Positions 39,314 through 52,847 of a DNA stretch of 64,000 bases are shown here, in pieces. The stretch is from contig OX387603.1 in the NCBI GenBank assembly GCA_947568835.1, positions 22,840,651-22,904,650 on the forward strand, written 5' to 3'. The notes below the pieces were generated by a model. The model searched no databases and had not been told where the DNA came from. It saw only the letters and a program-made list of their open reading frames with translations. Source of the DNA: Protonemura montana. Taxonomy: Eukaryota > Arthropoda > Insecta > Plecoptera > Nemouridae. The first letter of the stretch is position 1; each line of letters opens with the position of its first letter. Both the position numbers and the translations under genes were made by a program.

Positions 39314-42300
39314 ATGGACAAGTCGGGGGCGCCCTCCGAGTTTACGTTGCGGTCGACGCTGATCATGATCGCCAGTTTCTTGTGCAACGGTATCATATTC
39401 GGCATCATCAACACGTACAGCATTGTCTACGACAGTTTGCGCCAGAGGTTGGAGGCGAGCGGGGAGCATGGCGCCGAGACGAAAGCCGGTAAGTTTTTGC
39501 ACGTGTGCACCTTTGAACAAACAGTATTTTAGGAGTTGTCACTAGAAAAATTTAATCGTATAACACTGTAAGTGGATAACTATCGCGATCATGGGTTTTA
39601 TAAGTTTTTTTTTTCGAAAATTGTACCATTATCACTAAGCAAGCCGGCATCCAAGTTTCAAGGTCTACGAGATTTCAAGCCAGCCACACTACCAATAGGT
39701 AGCCATGCAGTTTTTTGCACCTTTTCTTAATGATTGATTGACGCTACGCTATATGATAGACCCTGCATTAAAAGATGTTCACTTTCTTCCCGAGCCATAA
39801 AATCTGTCGTCATTCACAACAAACGCTTCTAACACCACGTTGGTCACATCGTAAAAATTGCACTGATAGCTGAATGCAGTGTTCACTGGACTTGAGTTGC
39901 ATTCCAATCCGCATACATTGCTGCTTTGCTGTAGTTTTGTTATCATCTTTATTATCCCATTATACGTGCAAGCTGGGCAAGTTGCAATTCACATTCACGA
40001 GAGCAGTGCATTTTCATGAGTGCACAACGAATTGAAAAGGTATTTATTGTTGCCACAGCGACTGGCGTTTCGTAAGATCTTTCCAATCTGTGCAAGTTTG
40101 GCTGTGATGACATTCGATATCAAGGCGGCAACGCAAAGTGATTGCTCACGTGTCTCTTTGCGCCCCGCGTGCATATGTAGGCCGGCGCGAATAATGATTG
40201 TAATGAGTTCCTTGTAAACCTTTACAATGGTGGCAGACAGCTTTGTCCGTAGGCCAAATTTATTCTTATCAATCACTCAACTTTTGTTTTATCGCACATC
40301 TTTGTAATACTATCTGGGATGCGATTTAAGATCAATAATACTCATTTGTCCTTTCAAGATCAATCTGATACTGGATATCGAGCTTGTAGTAAGGATGACA
40401 GAATCAGGCCAAAGTATTAAACCGTTGCATTTTCTGTTTTGAATCCGTGAATTGACACACGCTATCACTATCACCTTTACTAGCTGAGCATTCCTTGTTC
40501 TAGCACAAAGTACCTTACCATCATTCAAACACTGCCTGTGACAACAATCCCATCTTTGTTTTGACTCACACATATTAAACGACAAGTATTGACATAACTA
40601 TCTGTTTGTTAATTTTTTAATACATGTTTGTCTTTTTAAATTGGTGTCAGAAGATGTTTTGTCTGACAATGTAACATTGTTGCTAATTTGTGGTTAGAGG
40701 TGACAATGGTGACAATCCGATAATCTGAGTAATCAACACTTTTATCAGTTCAAAAATGCGTGTACATGTATCAATCCAATTAGAAGAAATGTTATGGCAC
40801 GCAGGCTATTTTGTAACTTATTTATAAAACACAATATTTGTCCAACCGATACATTTATTGGAGACTGGAATCAACTGGCTAACACGACGTACTAAACCAA
40901 TTTTGATCTTGCCCCGTACTCCCCGAGTCTCAAGATGAGAACTTATTCAATCACACATTCCAGTATTTTTTTCGCCACGTTATATAACACTGTAATAAGA
41001 GAAGTGCATATCAACTAAATTTGTTTCGATTCACTGAACTTTTAATCGGTTATTTGATACCCTGTCCACCAAACATTCGCAACGCGATACCCCGCAACAT
41101 CCGACCCAATGTCTTGACCGCTCTCCGCGCAAATTTCCAAACGAATGCCTCGAACCGAGATCTGCCAATCATCCAGCTGCAGCTACTGCAACGCGGGATG
41201 CAAGCCTCATTTATACCACAGATTCAGGTGAAAAATTACTACCAGATAATCTCGAGTGTCATCACTTCATTACACTTAGGCATATCGGATAGTTACTGCG
41301 TAGTGCGTAGTGCGTAGTGTTTAGAGACGTAATACATAAACACAATTGTCCTTGCCGGGGAGAACTTGGCTTGCACAATTGCGATTTCATTTTGACACTT
41401 TGGTAATTATTCTTTAAGTACTAGACGCTCTCGTACTACAAACACACGTAACAGCTGTCCGAGTGACATGACGCACTGCATGACTGGCTGGTAATTATTT
41501 GGACATATAATGTTGCCGTTGGGTAAAACAAGAGTAGACCATGCGTAATTTATTTGACCAATCGCGAATGTTTGCGGATAGTTTTTACACGTCGTAATTG
41601 AAATATTCATAGTGTTCCGACACTTTCACGCAAATTTCTTAAACGGCGGCTGTAAAATGAACATTGAAATAAGAACTTTTTTTCAAATCTGGCCGATGCA
41701 TTTCTGTACCTATACAGCTTGCGTAATTCCCATGTTGTTACTCGTAACTTTCGATTTATAATTCACTTGGCAATAATTTGGCGGACACAATAGCATACCT
41801 TCCTAGTAGTTGAGTAATTTTTCATAAGACGGCCTTGAGACAGATATTCGGGAAGCAACGGGTTCGAGCCCGAGTCTCTTTAAAGTTTAAACCATTTCTG
41901 CAGATTTTGTGGTTTTCATCCTCTGCTCCCAGCGGATGATGAAGTAAAACTTATATTCATGGAATAAAGGTTGGAACCAGGGCAAAAAATGCGGGGAAGT
42001 TTTGCAGCGACATTAATAATTTCGAAAGCCCTATAGTGCACCAGCACGGCTGGCCAATTTTGAGCGCTAATTCTTGGGAAAAATCGGCCAGGTTACGACT
42101 TAAATGAAACGATTTTGTCAAGCCAAATAGGTCTCTTTACAATTTGTGATCCAGCCTTTTGCTACTGACCCAATTGCAAGTATGTAAGACTACTACGGTA
42201 AACCCTTTCCCAAAACAGCAGAATGAAATAAAATAGGCAAATGTCTTAGCAGCTAGGCAGCCTTGGAATCACAACATGGATCGCTCATTACCTGTTCGCA

Positions 42301-45300
42301 TTATACACTGTTTAAATAGTGGCATTATTGTAGTCTTATCAAGACAATTGCTCTACCAGATCTAAATAAAATATAGGGGTTCACTAGAATTACAACCATT
42401 TGTAACACTTGTCGGTCGTTTTTTTTTTGAAGTATCATGTTAGGCTGTAAGCTAAAATTTGCTTTCTCTTTTTTTGAAACGATCGTGAGGTCTTTTGTCC
42501 GTGAAACAGAAACCTCGATACGTTTTAGTTCGAAACAGCGAAAAATCGCAGAGTGCAATTATTTTCGATTTACTTTGACCTCTCACGTTCAATATAAAAG
42601 CAAACTGCAAGAATTCATTGCTTCAAGTTGCATACCGACAATTACTGCAGACATAAAGATACAGCACTTCTCATTCGGTAGACGCTGGCCCAAGAATGTT
42701 ACAAAATTATTAAACATATTGTCGCAATGGTTCTACAGAGAGTGCAATTGTCAACCTAATTTCAACAGAAATGCATTCCTAACACAATCGAGCGCAGTTG
42801 GGTTCATTACTGCGAGGACAGCGATATTTCCCTCTCATTTTTAAGAAAATAAATGCACAAAAAAAAAATTGCACATTCTATTCTAAAACTTAAGTAAGCT
42901 GTAGCACCGTCCGACCAATGTCAACCGTTCAGATGGTGGGAGTGTAGCTCTAGTTTCCTAACGCAGCCCTCAACACAATGTCTTTGGCTAATACTGCGCG
43001 CCTCGGAGTTAATAATAAATGGACTATTTTTGATTTATGGCATTGACTGAACGCTGTGCTTCTACAGAAATATAGAAAGAATGACGTCGAAATTTTCGTC
43101 TCTGACAAAAACTGCGCATGAACGTCGAAAAGTCGGGTAAAATATCATGATAAGTGTTTGAAGTGAAACCATGGTATTTACGTTAGTAAGGATTACATTA
43201 TGCTCTTTAAACCACAGCATGTCGGTTTCAAACTTCCCCAGATCAGCACACGGAGTTTTTTTAATTTATTTAAAACTAGTGTTTCTGAAAATACTACATC
43301 CGAATCAATTGCGGGTACATTAAAGTGTAGATCTCTGCAAAGAATTCCATACAAGAATCTAGTGGACTGTCAAAACGACGTGAAGTTTCATTAGAAACAA
43401 TTCAAAAATATTCACGAGCTAGATAAGAGTAGAAGTCAGATCCTTCGCGCGCTACGCACGCCCGATAAACTCTCCAAATTGGCGCAATGTATCTAACAGC
43501 GTTAAAAAACAAACAACTTATCTTGATTGGCTGTTGCCAAGCAATAACAACTAACGGACTGTTAAGTTCTTAACGGACCACTGAGAAACCTGCACTAAAT
43601 CTATTTTTCTGTTTGCCCGAAGGCTTTGCAAATGTATGTAGCTGTATACTTGAAACCTTTAAGGGATCTCGATATTTCTGCAAACATAATTGTAAGCAAA
43701 CAAGAAACATGAACACTACTTATTAAAGCTACAGGTGGACGCAAACGCAAACACTTGGCATTCTATTCGCATATCTGCTGATCGATAGACCGCCGATGCT
43801 GAAAATAAATTCAATAGACAGCTCGTTTTTCTTCTATGTTTACTTAGCGTCTCGGGTGGTGCTCGTGTAACCTCCATTTCATTTACATAGGCGAGCCTGT
43901 GGCTCATTATCGAGTCTATTCCTTATTTTCTATGCATGACATCGACATGTTGGACTTATGAACAAATTAAGGGTGAAATAAAAGCCCCAAAATCATTCTT
44001 TCACAAAGCGTCATTGATATGCAACACAGATTTGGCCAAATTTGGGGGACGCTTTAAATTTACATTCCAAATTAAAAATATCGCCTTCGCTCAGGGTCGT
44101 TACTGTTCACTTTTCAGATTGTTCTCACGAATCGTTTCCCGCTACATTTTAATTTTTTTTATTTCGTCATTTACTCCCCAATCTGTTTGCTTGTATAGAC
44201 TGACTACAAAAATATTTGACGTCATCTTCTTTATCTTAAAACATCTGGTATCAATTTACAATAGGTCTGCAATAAATCTTAGCTGATGTGGAAAATAGTT
44301 TTTATTTTGCTGTCTGTAACCTGCACTTTCCTTTCTAACATGACTGAGGAGATTGAAATGGGAACGCAGTTCAACAATTGTTTGAACTCAAACTGCATCG
44401 AGATTCGAGTTAAACATTGCAGGCAACAATGTTTAATTCATGGAGAAGGCCGAGTATATGCTTATTTGTTGGCATACTAGCACCGCTTTTGCCGACAGAT
44501 CAGAGACGTCGCTTTGAAATCCTCGCAAAAATTTAAAACCATAAAAAAGCTTAATTTTTAACTCGCTAAAAGTTCATTGGCTCTAACGTTTTTCATGAAA
44601 GTACTTTTATCTGTTTCCGCATTCGCAAGTTCTTAATTCGCAGATAGATGCAGCATAGTGCATCACAGAAATCATTCCAATATATCACAGTTATTATGCC
44701 AGCTGGTGATTTATCACATTATTTAGTATCACTCTTCCGGAAATAGCATTTTCACGCAAACCACATGTGTAACCAGAAGATAATGTAATTTTGCGGCTCG
44801 TTTGACTACAAGGCATTACCACAGATTGACTATCTGTGGCATTACCATATGAAAGTCTTCGAGCTATACAGATTCACACTCGACTCATAAAATGCATCCA
44901 AACTTTTTGAGCCACGAAGACAATACTCTATCGCCCACCAATTTGCGTTGGGCGTCAATGCCTTGTGGCGTACCGGCATTCGACACAATCATGTGACGCC
45001 CTTTTCCTGACCAAATTCACTGATTATAAGCTTGTAATAAACCAAAATTGCGATTGTAAAACTTCGAATTTGAAATTTATTGCGTAGTTGACCAGAAGGT
45101 TTAATCTGCCTAGTAGACACATTGGTACACACATTTTATATTATTATTACATTGGTAATTCGTATAGGCATATGGCAGTTAAAGTTACCATACTCGTTAT
45201 TTTGGAATCGCTCAGTCATTTTGCACTAAATTTTAATCAATAAGTATGGTAATACCACACATTTGAATAAATATCATGGACAATTTTTCTCTGTAGTAAT

Positions 45301-48300
45301 ACTACGTGATTTTTTCTGCGACGGTACAACTTATCGATACGGAAACAAACCACACTATCCGCATTGAACGTTGAGCGTTGAGCTGTCAGGAAACATTCTA
45401 CATGAACCGTACTTGTGTAAGATGCTTTTGACTATGTGTATTTGCAAATGAAGGGCTTAGAACTAAGTTATGTAACATGAATATTGTAAGAATTTTGTTA
45501 CCCAGTGGCTGTGTTATCTGAGTGACCTCTTGCCAGGTCTGTCGCGTCATCTCAGTGATTGGATTTGATCTCTTGATCACGATATTAGTAAATCTGGACG
45601 AATTGTTGGGCGTCAAAACAATAATAAACCCTTTCACAGTAGTACCAATGTTAAACTTAATGTTTAAAAAAATTTCTTGTGTATCTACGAAATAATGCGT
45701 TGTATAAAATGTTGACTGTGTGACCTACGACTCTGTAATAATGTTAGAGTGATTCCGGGTGTGCCCTGATTTGACAATGTTTTGACCTAAATTACACGGT
45801 GATAATTGGTTTTCTATGGACGACCCCATACGGATCACGCAGTGGAGGTCCAATCACCATGAACCTTCGATGAATAAAATGATATTGTGTTTATTTCGTT
45901 AAAAAATATCGATTGGCAATAGGCTTCGCTGCTGGTCTTGCAGTCAGATTTAATCTCCACTGGTCGAAAGACCTTGATAATGTTTTTTTCTAATGCAAAT
46001 TGGTGATAATTAATTGTGGTCAAATGATGCTGGTACATCAGGATACTAAATAACAAGATGACATACCCAGCCTTTCTTGACAAAATTTAGATTGGTAAAT
46101 GTTGTCTGATCTGTTTGACATATGGTAATGGTGCTAACATTTTCTATACGATGTTTGCGTTTTCTATTCAACATATATTTTTCACGCTACACATATGTGG
46201 CAGTTATTTACATATTCCATCTTGCATAACATTTACGTAACAAATTGAGCATAATAGTGCAAAATGGTCAAATAAATGAAGATTTGAAGAAAGATTTGAT
46301 TTTACCTCGAAATAAAAGAAATGGAGATTACGACATGAAACATATTTTATCTCAATAATTCTAAAATACAGTTCAACTCCAAAACACTATGAGGTAACCA
46401 ATTTTAGTTTTACCACTAAATACCAGAAGCCAATCATTTCTCTGTATTTGCTCAACTGTTTCCATGGCTAACACAAAGATCAAAAGTGCTAAAAGTGGTC
46501 CTAAGCATCTTATTTTGAAGTCTTTGGTGGTATATGTTGCTTGTATCGAAATTAATGTGTTCCTTGTTTGCAGCGCTGGTGGGTTCCCTGGCCATCGGGA
46601 TGACGTTCTTCATGTCTCCTGTCGCTGGAATTCTCACCGACAAGATTGGCCTACGCAGGACCACATTTATCGGCGGCGTTTTGGCCACAAGCGGCATGAT
46701 CCTCTCTTCCTTCTTCATTCACTCGGTAACAACCCACATTCCAGACCATTTCAATAGCAATGGCTGCAAAGAGTTTTGAAATCTTGTCACAATTCTCTGG
46801 GTTGAAAAGATCACATACATTCCAATTTTTTTTTTCTGTCGAATTTTATTTGCGAGTTTTTTTTATTTGTTGTTGGGTCAAGTTCAATTACCATTCACAT
46901 CGATGATAGCAGTGCATTCACTCTTGGTGTGCTTAGAACTGTCGAAACCCATAGCTGACCAAGCGGGAATCATTGCAAAGCTTCGGATATCATGCAACTG
47001 AATGTTGATCAATTCCATTGCTTTCATTGCATTGTGTGTTTTAAAATTTAATTGATGAGGCCATTGCAGTTATTCTAACTATGCATTTCATTTTGTTTAA
47101 TGGAAATCAAGGCTTATGCCGATTGATTGATATAAATAGTGAGTCACAGTTTAATATCTATGAGATCAAGTTGTGGTCAAAGGTCATGATGCTTTGTACT
47201 GCAGACAAGCACCATAAGCTCTTTTCAGGATTGTGATCACACAGTGCGCTAAAATTGACTCAACTGGGTTGTACCGAAATTGTTCACTGTATATGAACAT
47301 GCAAAACGCTTTTATTTGAGACATTGACATTTTTGACCTACAATTGTAACCATGCCAAGTTGTAGTTGGGAAACTTACAACCCACAGGTCTGTGTAGATT
47401 TTTGGGCCGCTTGGGCCTGTGTTCTCTTGCTAAATTCCAAAAAAATGTATTCTAGTTCCAGTTTCTATGCCTGTCTGGGTTAACAATTGAGACTTCAAAT
47501 CTGAATCCATCTATTTTGAGCTACTGAACAGTAGTTAGTGCCAGTTCAATAGTAGATTAAGAAGGTTAGCCTTGACAGTGTGTTGTGTTGGTGTCCAGGT
47601 GGAGGGTTTGTCTGTGACGTACGGCCTGATGTTCGGCATCGGCGCATCTCTTGTCTACACTCCGTCCCTCGTCATCCTTGGGCACTACTTCAAGCAATAC
47701 CTTGGCTCCGTCAATGGATTCGTCACATCAGGGAGCTCCGTCTTCACAATCATCTTACCTTTCGTTTTGGATGGACTGATTAAAGCTACAAGTAAGATCA
47801 GTGCGAATCTGTGTCAATATTTTATTGACATGCTAAAAAAGGATTTCCTCTTCAAAAAGATTAGATGTGACCACTCAATAATGATCAAGTAGTATTGTCT
47901 AGTAAAATAAGAAAAATAAAAACCTTTATAGAGGAAAAGTTACATTTTAAGCTGGAAGAGACACAGTAATGAGTTTGTAAATATCTCGAAAATTTTTACG
48001 CATTAGCTTTCTGCAGTTCTTTCGTTAGAAAACCGTTTGAAAGTCACTATGATGACGCCCGTGAGATTGTTTAGCATTTAAAAAATTGGCTTCACTAATG
48101 CGTTCAACTCGGTGACAGGTCTTGAAACCATGCTGCGGAGCCTGGGCGTCCTCTTCACGCTTAGCCTGGGAGCCGCATTCCTCTTCAAGCCGATGATGCC
48201 TGTGGTAACGGTCCCTCAGCCTCGCAACAAGGCCGGAATTGGTGCCACAATGCGCGGACTCATCAACGTCGACATCTGGAAGAAGAAGAAGTACATCATC

Positions 48301-50271
48301 TGGGCCATTGCAGTGCCTGTCTCGCTCACAGGATATTTCGTGCCATACGTACACATGGTGAGTTTTGTAATCAAAGGGCAAATACTTTACTTCTTAAGAT
48401 GACTTTACTTTAAGTATAAGTTCCCATTATCAGGGTGGGATCTGTTGTCACCTCATATTTTTTTTTGCAATTTTGATTGCCATGGTTATATGCCAAATGG
48501 TCAATATTAAATTTGGCAGTATTCTCGTATTCTCGTATTTGGCAGCTTTCTCGTCAATTGCTTTTATTTTCCCACATTACCGATTATAGAATAGCAGTTG
48601 TCCATTTGCAAGATTCTAGAAAAACACCCACGTACAAAAGTTCTTTTCTGATAGTCCTACAATTGTAAGTCTTAATTTAAGCTAATTTTTTAATCTTGTG
48701 TTTTTCACAGGTTTCATTTGTTCAGACGAGGTTCCCTGAAGGCGACGGAAAAATTCTAGTCATGTGCATTGGCGTGACGTCTGGCCTTGGCAGGCTGATC
48801 TTCGGCAAGATTGCCGACTACCCCCGCGTAGACCGGATCCTGCTCCAGCAAATCTCATTCCTCGCCATCGGAATTCTTACCATGTGCTTGACTCTCATCA
48901 ATAGCTTCAACCTGATGATCGTTGTGTCGCTTGCCATGGGAATCTTCGACGGATGTTTCATTAGCATTATCGGCCCAATTGCTTTCCAAATATGCGGACC
49001 GCAAGGAGCATCTCAAGCGATTGGATTCATTCTCGGAATCGCATCGATTCCGTTGACTTTCGGTCCACCGTTAGCTGGATACATTTACTCGGAGACTGGT
49101 TCATACTTTCTTCCATTCATCTTAGCTGGAATCCCTCCAATTCTTGGCGCAATAATCCTATGCTTCATGCGGTGCATAAACGATGAAGACGAGAAAGCAG
49201 CAATAAGCCAAACCTTCATGGCGATAGAAAACGGCGGAACGCCAATGACTGTAATTGCAAACGGAGATTGCAACGGGAAATACCTTACTCCTGGAGACTT
49301 AGCATCAGGTATGTGGGCTCAATTTATTGCTAGATCTTACACGTCTATCACTCCTTTCTACATTCCAGAATACAGGCCGTTACTGAGACGGTGGGATGAG
49401 GAGAAATATTCTGCCATCGTCTATGGCTTGGATTCTAATTTTAATAGCCTAGTACAAAGTAGAGAGCTCAAAACATGATGTTATTCCTAGGGTTTCATGC
49501 AGTGGAAGTATTTTTGTATATTCTATGTTGTTTTTGAATCTGCATTGCCTTTCTGATCCGCACTGGCAGAAGATACAACCATCATTCTCATTTCTGTAAA
49601 TGCTTGAACATTTTAAGTACTCTCTTAGTACTTTGAGGTTCTATTGGCATTTGGTGCTTGTGAATACTTCATGACTTTCTCTTCTCATCTTTTCTTTGTA
49701 TGTGCACCCTTTATTGTCATAATACAAGGTGTTTTTTTATTGTGATATTTATTTTAGGATATAATTTAATCATGATTGATTCCCTCTGTGATTTACATAA
49801 AAATATTTTCCGTACAAGACTCTTGTTGCTGTGCCTGTTTGCCACCTTTTATCAGCTCCCTGTGCTTTTTGCACTAGATCTGTCGCTTTGGTGTTGGCAA
49901 TTTCTTTTTCCTTTCCATTCTTTTAACACATTCTGCTGGGTGGAAGGCAGGCTTGCTTAACTGCAGACTAGGCTTCTTTATTTTCTGAAATATTGAGTTC
50001 GGTGAGTTTTTTTCATTTGCATTTTATTTTCAAGCATGCTTCTTAAATATGTCAATGTTTTTTGTGCTTTCTCAAACCTTTATATCAATATCAATGCGGA
50101 TTTTTTTGTTGAAATACAAGTAATACTCTGGTGATTTTTGCAGGGGTAGCAGCCGACAGGAATTCAAAGCAATCACTAAAAGAAGATCGACTGAGCGCAA
50201 CTGAGCCCGAAGCCGAGTCGCTGCTCGAAGAAATAGACAAAGCGACAATTAAAAGCGGGTTAGCAAAGTAA
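39314..50271 (+). CDS. SLC16-family transporter, MCT8/MCT10-like
   Basis: Twelve-helix major-facilitator carrier of the plasma membrane. The closest match is vertebrate SLC16A2/SLC16A10 (thyroid hormone and aromatic amino acid transport); the substrate here is unknown. Six exons join in phase: 39314-39488, 46574-46725, 47599-47791, 48119-48357, 48711-49308 and 50144-50271, giving 494 residues. MCT10-like strings include VYTPSLVILGHYFKQYLGSV, VNGFVTSGSSVFTIILP, GYFVPYVHM, VMCIGVTSGLGRLIFGKIAD, MGIFDGCFISIIGPIAF and SQAIGFILGIASIP. The usual MCT helix-1 motif (D/E-G-G-W-G-W) is replaced by EFTLRSTLIM. The ATG has a good context (CGACCATGG). Intron 1 is 7.1 kb. The C-terminal tail is acidic (EPEAESLLEEID). 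Retention of the last intron would give a different tail with a stop at 49476-49478. Confidence 0.92.
39489..46573 (+). other. Long first intron of the SLC16 transporter
   Basis: About 7.1 kb, AT-rich, with GT at 39489 and AG at 46573. A short stretch around 41843-41880 has a tRNA B-box-like GGGTTCGAGCCC, perhaps a SINE fragment. Short open frames (up to 135 codons at 42437-42844) look like chance. No nested gene was recognised; intronic enhancers are possible but cannot be seen. Confidence 0.6.
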
Positions 50272-52847
50272 TATGTCAATTGTAATAGGTAGGTACGTAA
50301 CGATGATGTGCTCGAAAAGAGCAACGTGTACCAGGTGTCTTAAGTGGCTTAGTGTCGAAAGTAATAGCAGTGCTGATTACTTTGGTATGTGATTAATGTT
50401 TGAATCAATTTGTGTGACAGATTGATTCAAAGGAAAGTGCCTGATTACATTTCAACCTAAAAGGTGCTCCAAAAGTCTACTCGATTTCAGGGTGAATTGT
50501 CAATCCAATTGATATTTTCAGGATTGCATTTTAAATATAAAGGGAAGGTATTTTTCGTAGGTGCTTGGAGGGGGAGGCCGACAGAACTTGGTTTTATAGA
50601 ACTGAAACTTGATGTTAACCCGGAAAGTTGTGAGAATGTGGCATTGTGCATTTATCGTGAACAACGATTCGTACATCTTTGTGGCAAATAACTATCTTGA
50701 ATTGTATCCAATGTCTTACCAAATGTACAGTATAATCTTGCTTTAATAATTTGGTACGATCGGTGATAAAGGAGCTTTGTCGATGGTAAGATATTGGCCA
50801 GTTTTATAATAGGAACTTGCCATGTATTTCAGTGAATAGACTAGAGGAAAAATGTCCCTAGTAAATTTTATCTAATCACAAAGAGAAACTTTTTAACGGA
50901 ATCAAAAGCAAAGTGTGATCGTTAACTGAGAGATAGGATGCATCTCGACTGCCTTATATTTTGGTGCGATGGCTGAAAAACCGGTATTCGGTTTAATACG
51001 AATGGGCTGTTCGAAACTTTATGGCGACTTTAACATAAAGTTACATATGTTTTGCCCAATATTCTGTGACATATCCAAAGCAAATATTTTGAACAGTCCC
51101 ATAAAACATTATTTCGAAACTTGGTTACCCATAGTCGTTAAATACCTACTACGTTTCGTAATTTGTAAATTTTTTGAAAAAAATGTAACCTTTTCTGCAG
51201 ATGAATGACAAAAAGGATACAGTTTTAAAAGTTGAATATTTATTGTTTTGTCACTGGTTGTTGTTTAGATGAACGGATTTCATCTGGTACTTAAGTTGCT
51301 CGTATTTGCGTACCTAACTAAAAGGTATACACACTTACATTTAGATATATTGTTGTTTTGTAAGTTAAGTAGGGGACAAAGTACCATTACCTACAGGAAC
51401 CTATTTCTGATTTGATTTAGTTTGCCGATATTACAATTACGTCAACATAGGTTTAAATACTAGGTAAATGCCTGTCTGATATTTGACTTAGATACATTGG
51501 ACTTACAGATAATTACACTAAATTAAGATCTGAACATATCCATGCTCTAAAAAATTATGTTTGAATGGTCATTCATAATTTTCTCTCATGCCATAATTTG
51601 AAAATAAAACCATTTCGTTTTTATAAAAAGTTTTTGTCAGTACTAGTTTTTCATTATTGTCACTGTGTGATATGTTTCCATCATTTGCATTCCGACTCCT
51701 ATACTTATGGAACTACACCGCACGAGCCTGTGGTTTAAGGAGGTTTATGGAAACCGGGGGAGTTACAACTTCCAACATTTTGTTTTTAATTAATTGGGTG
51801 TAGCTCGTGAGCGTGAGTAATTATAATCATTATCATCGTATATTTAATGAATTATTATATATTTTTTATTTTAATAGGGAGAAGGTTTCTGGTCAATAGC
51901 GTAATTTCACGTATTTCCGCTGTAGCAAACTAGGTTTTTGACAGCTATCATTTGGCCAATATAGGCAGTCACCAGCGCTTGGAAAACAGAAGGGACTCAG
52001 CGCTGGTGGCGTGGACGCACAAATATTTCAAAATATCGGCCAACTACGTATGTCTAATAAACACAAACACACGCGCAGCTCGAATTGCTTGACAGCTAGA
52101 CATAATTCTATCACGGTGCCGGTGCGTGTAGTTCTCTTGCCAAAGAGTAGAAAGAAGATCTTATATTATTAATATTATTTTATTAGTTGGTTTGGGGCAC
52201 GGAGCCAGGAAAGGGCAACTCTGTTTGTCAGCAGGCTTCCTGTTCATGTCGAGAGGTGGTTATTATTTGAAAACCAGGAATTCAAATGATCCGTAACATT
52301 TTATAAAAAAAAACTATAGTAAACCGAGAGAAAAATTACTTCAATTTCAATCCCTGACAACTTTATAAATCATCACAGATGTTTCTTCAATGTCGGCGAA
52401 ACACACTATCGATGTAGTTCCTAACGTGACATGGAATAGTTTTACAAATAAAATAGTTTTCATAAAGTCGAGAGATATCCTCCAAGCTAGCGTTTCGATT
52501 CCGCGACTCCCCATGCGGCTCCCTCCCCGCACATCTCATCTCGGAACAGCTGTGCGTGTGTATATATCTGTCTGCCTCTATTCCGATGGCGTGACGCAGT
52601 CGCTGTGGCACCGGCTCTTTAGACGGGCGTCCCGCGCATAGCGTCCACAAAACCGGCGCCCTCAAAAATGGACCATCCACTCTGCGGAAGACTTTAGGGT
52701 GACCATCGACAAGGACAGCATCCATCTTACCGAGAACCAGTGACATCTGACTATTAGAAGAAGCACCGGATTGCAATCGTGTGATTTTAGCAAAGAGTGA
52801 TTACTCAGTTATCTTGATTATCGCGAGCGGAGGGTGTCGATTGCCGA
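50272..52847. other. Intergenic region between SLC16 transporter and SOBP
   Basis: About 2.6 kb. The left 1.9 kb is AT-rich with no recognisable gene. From about 52400 the GC content rises, which fits the promoter and 5' UTR of SOBP. A 129-codon minus-strand frame at 52387-52776 lies in this GC-rich part and is probably an artefact of composition. Confidence 0.5.

Noticed and set aside
41843-41960. tRNA or SINE with B-box GGGTTCGAGCCC
   Set aside because: No convincing A-box or cloverleaf, and no flanking duplication. Mentioned only as a possible fragment.
44810-44852. Short palindrome CCACAGAT-TGACT-ATCTGTGG with repeated GGCATTACCA flanks
   Set aside because: An 8-bp stem is within what chance gives over 64 kb, and no further structure surrounds it.
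52387-52776. 129-codon minus-strand frame before SOBP
   Set aside because: It lies in GC-rich promoter/5' UTR sequence of SOBP and has no recognisable domain.
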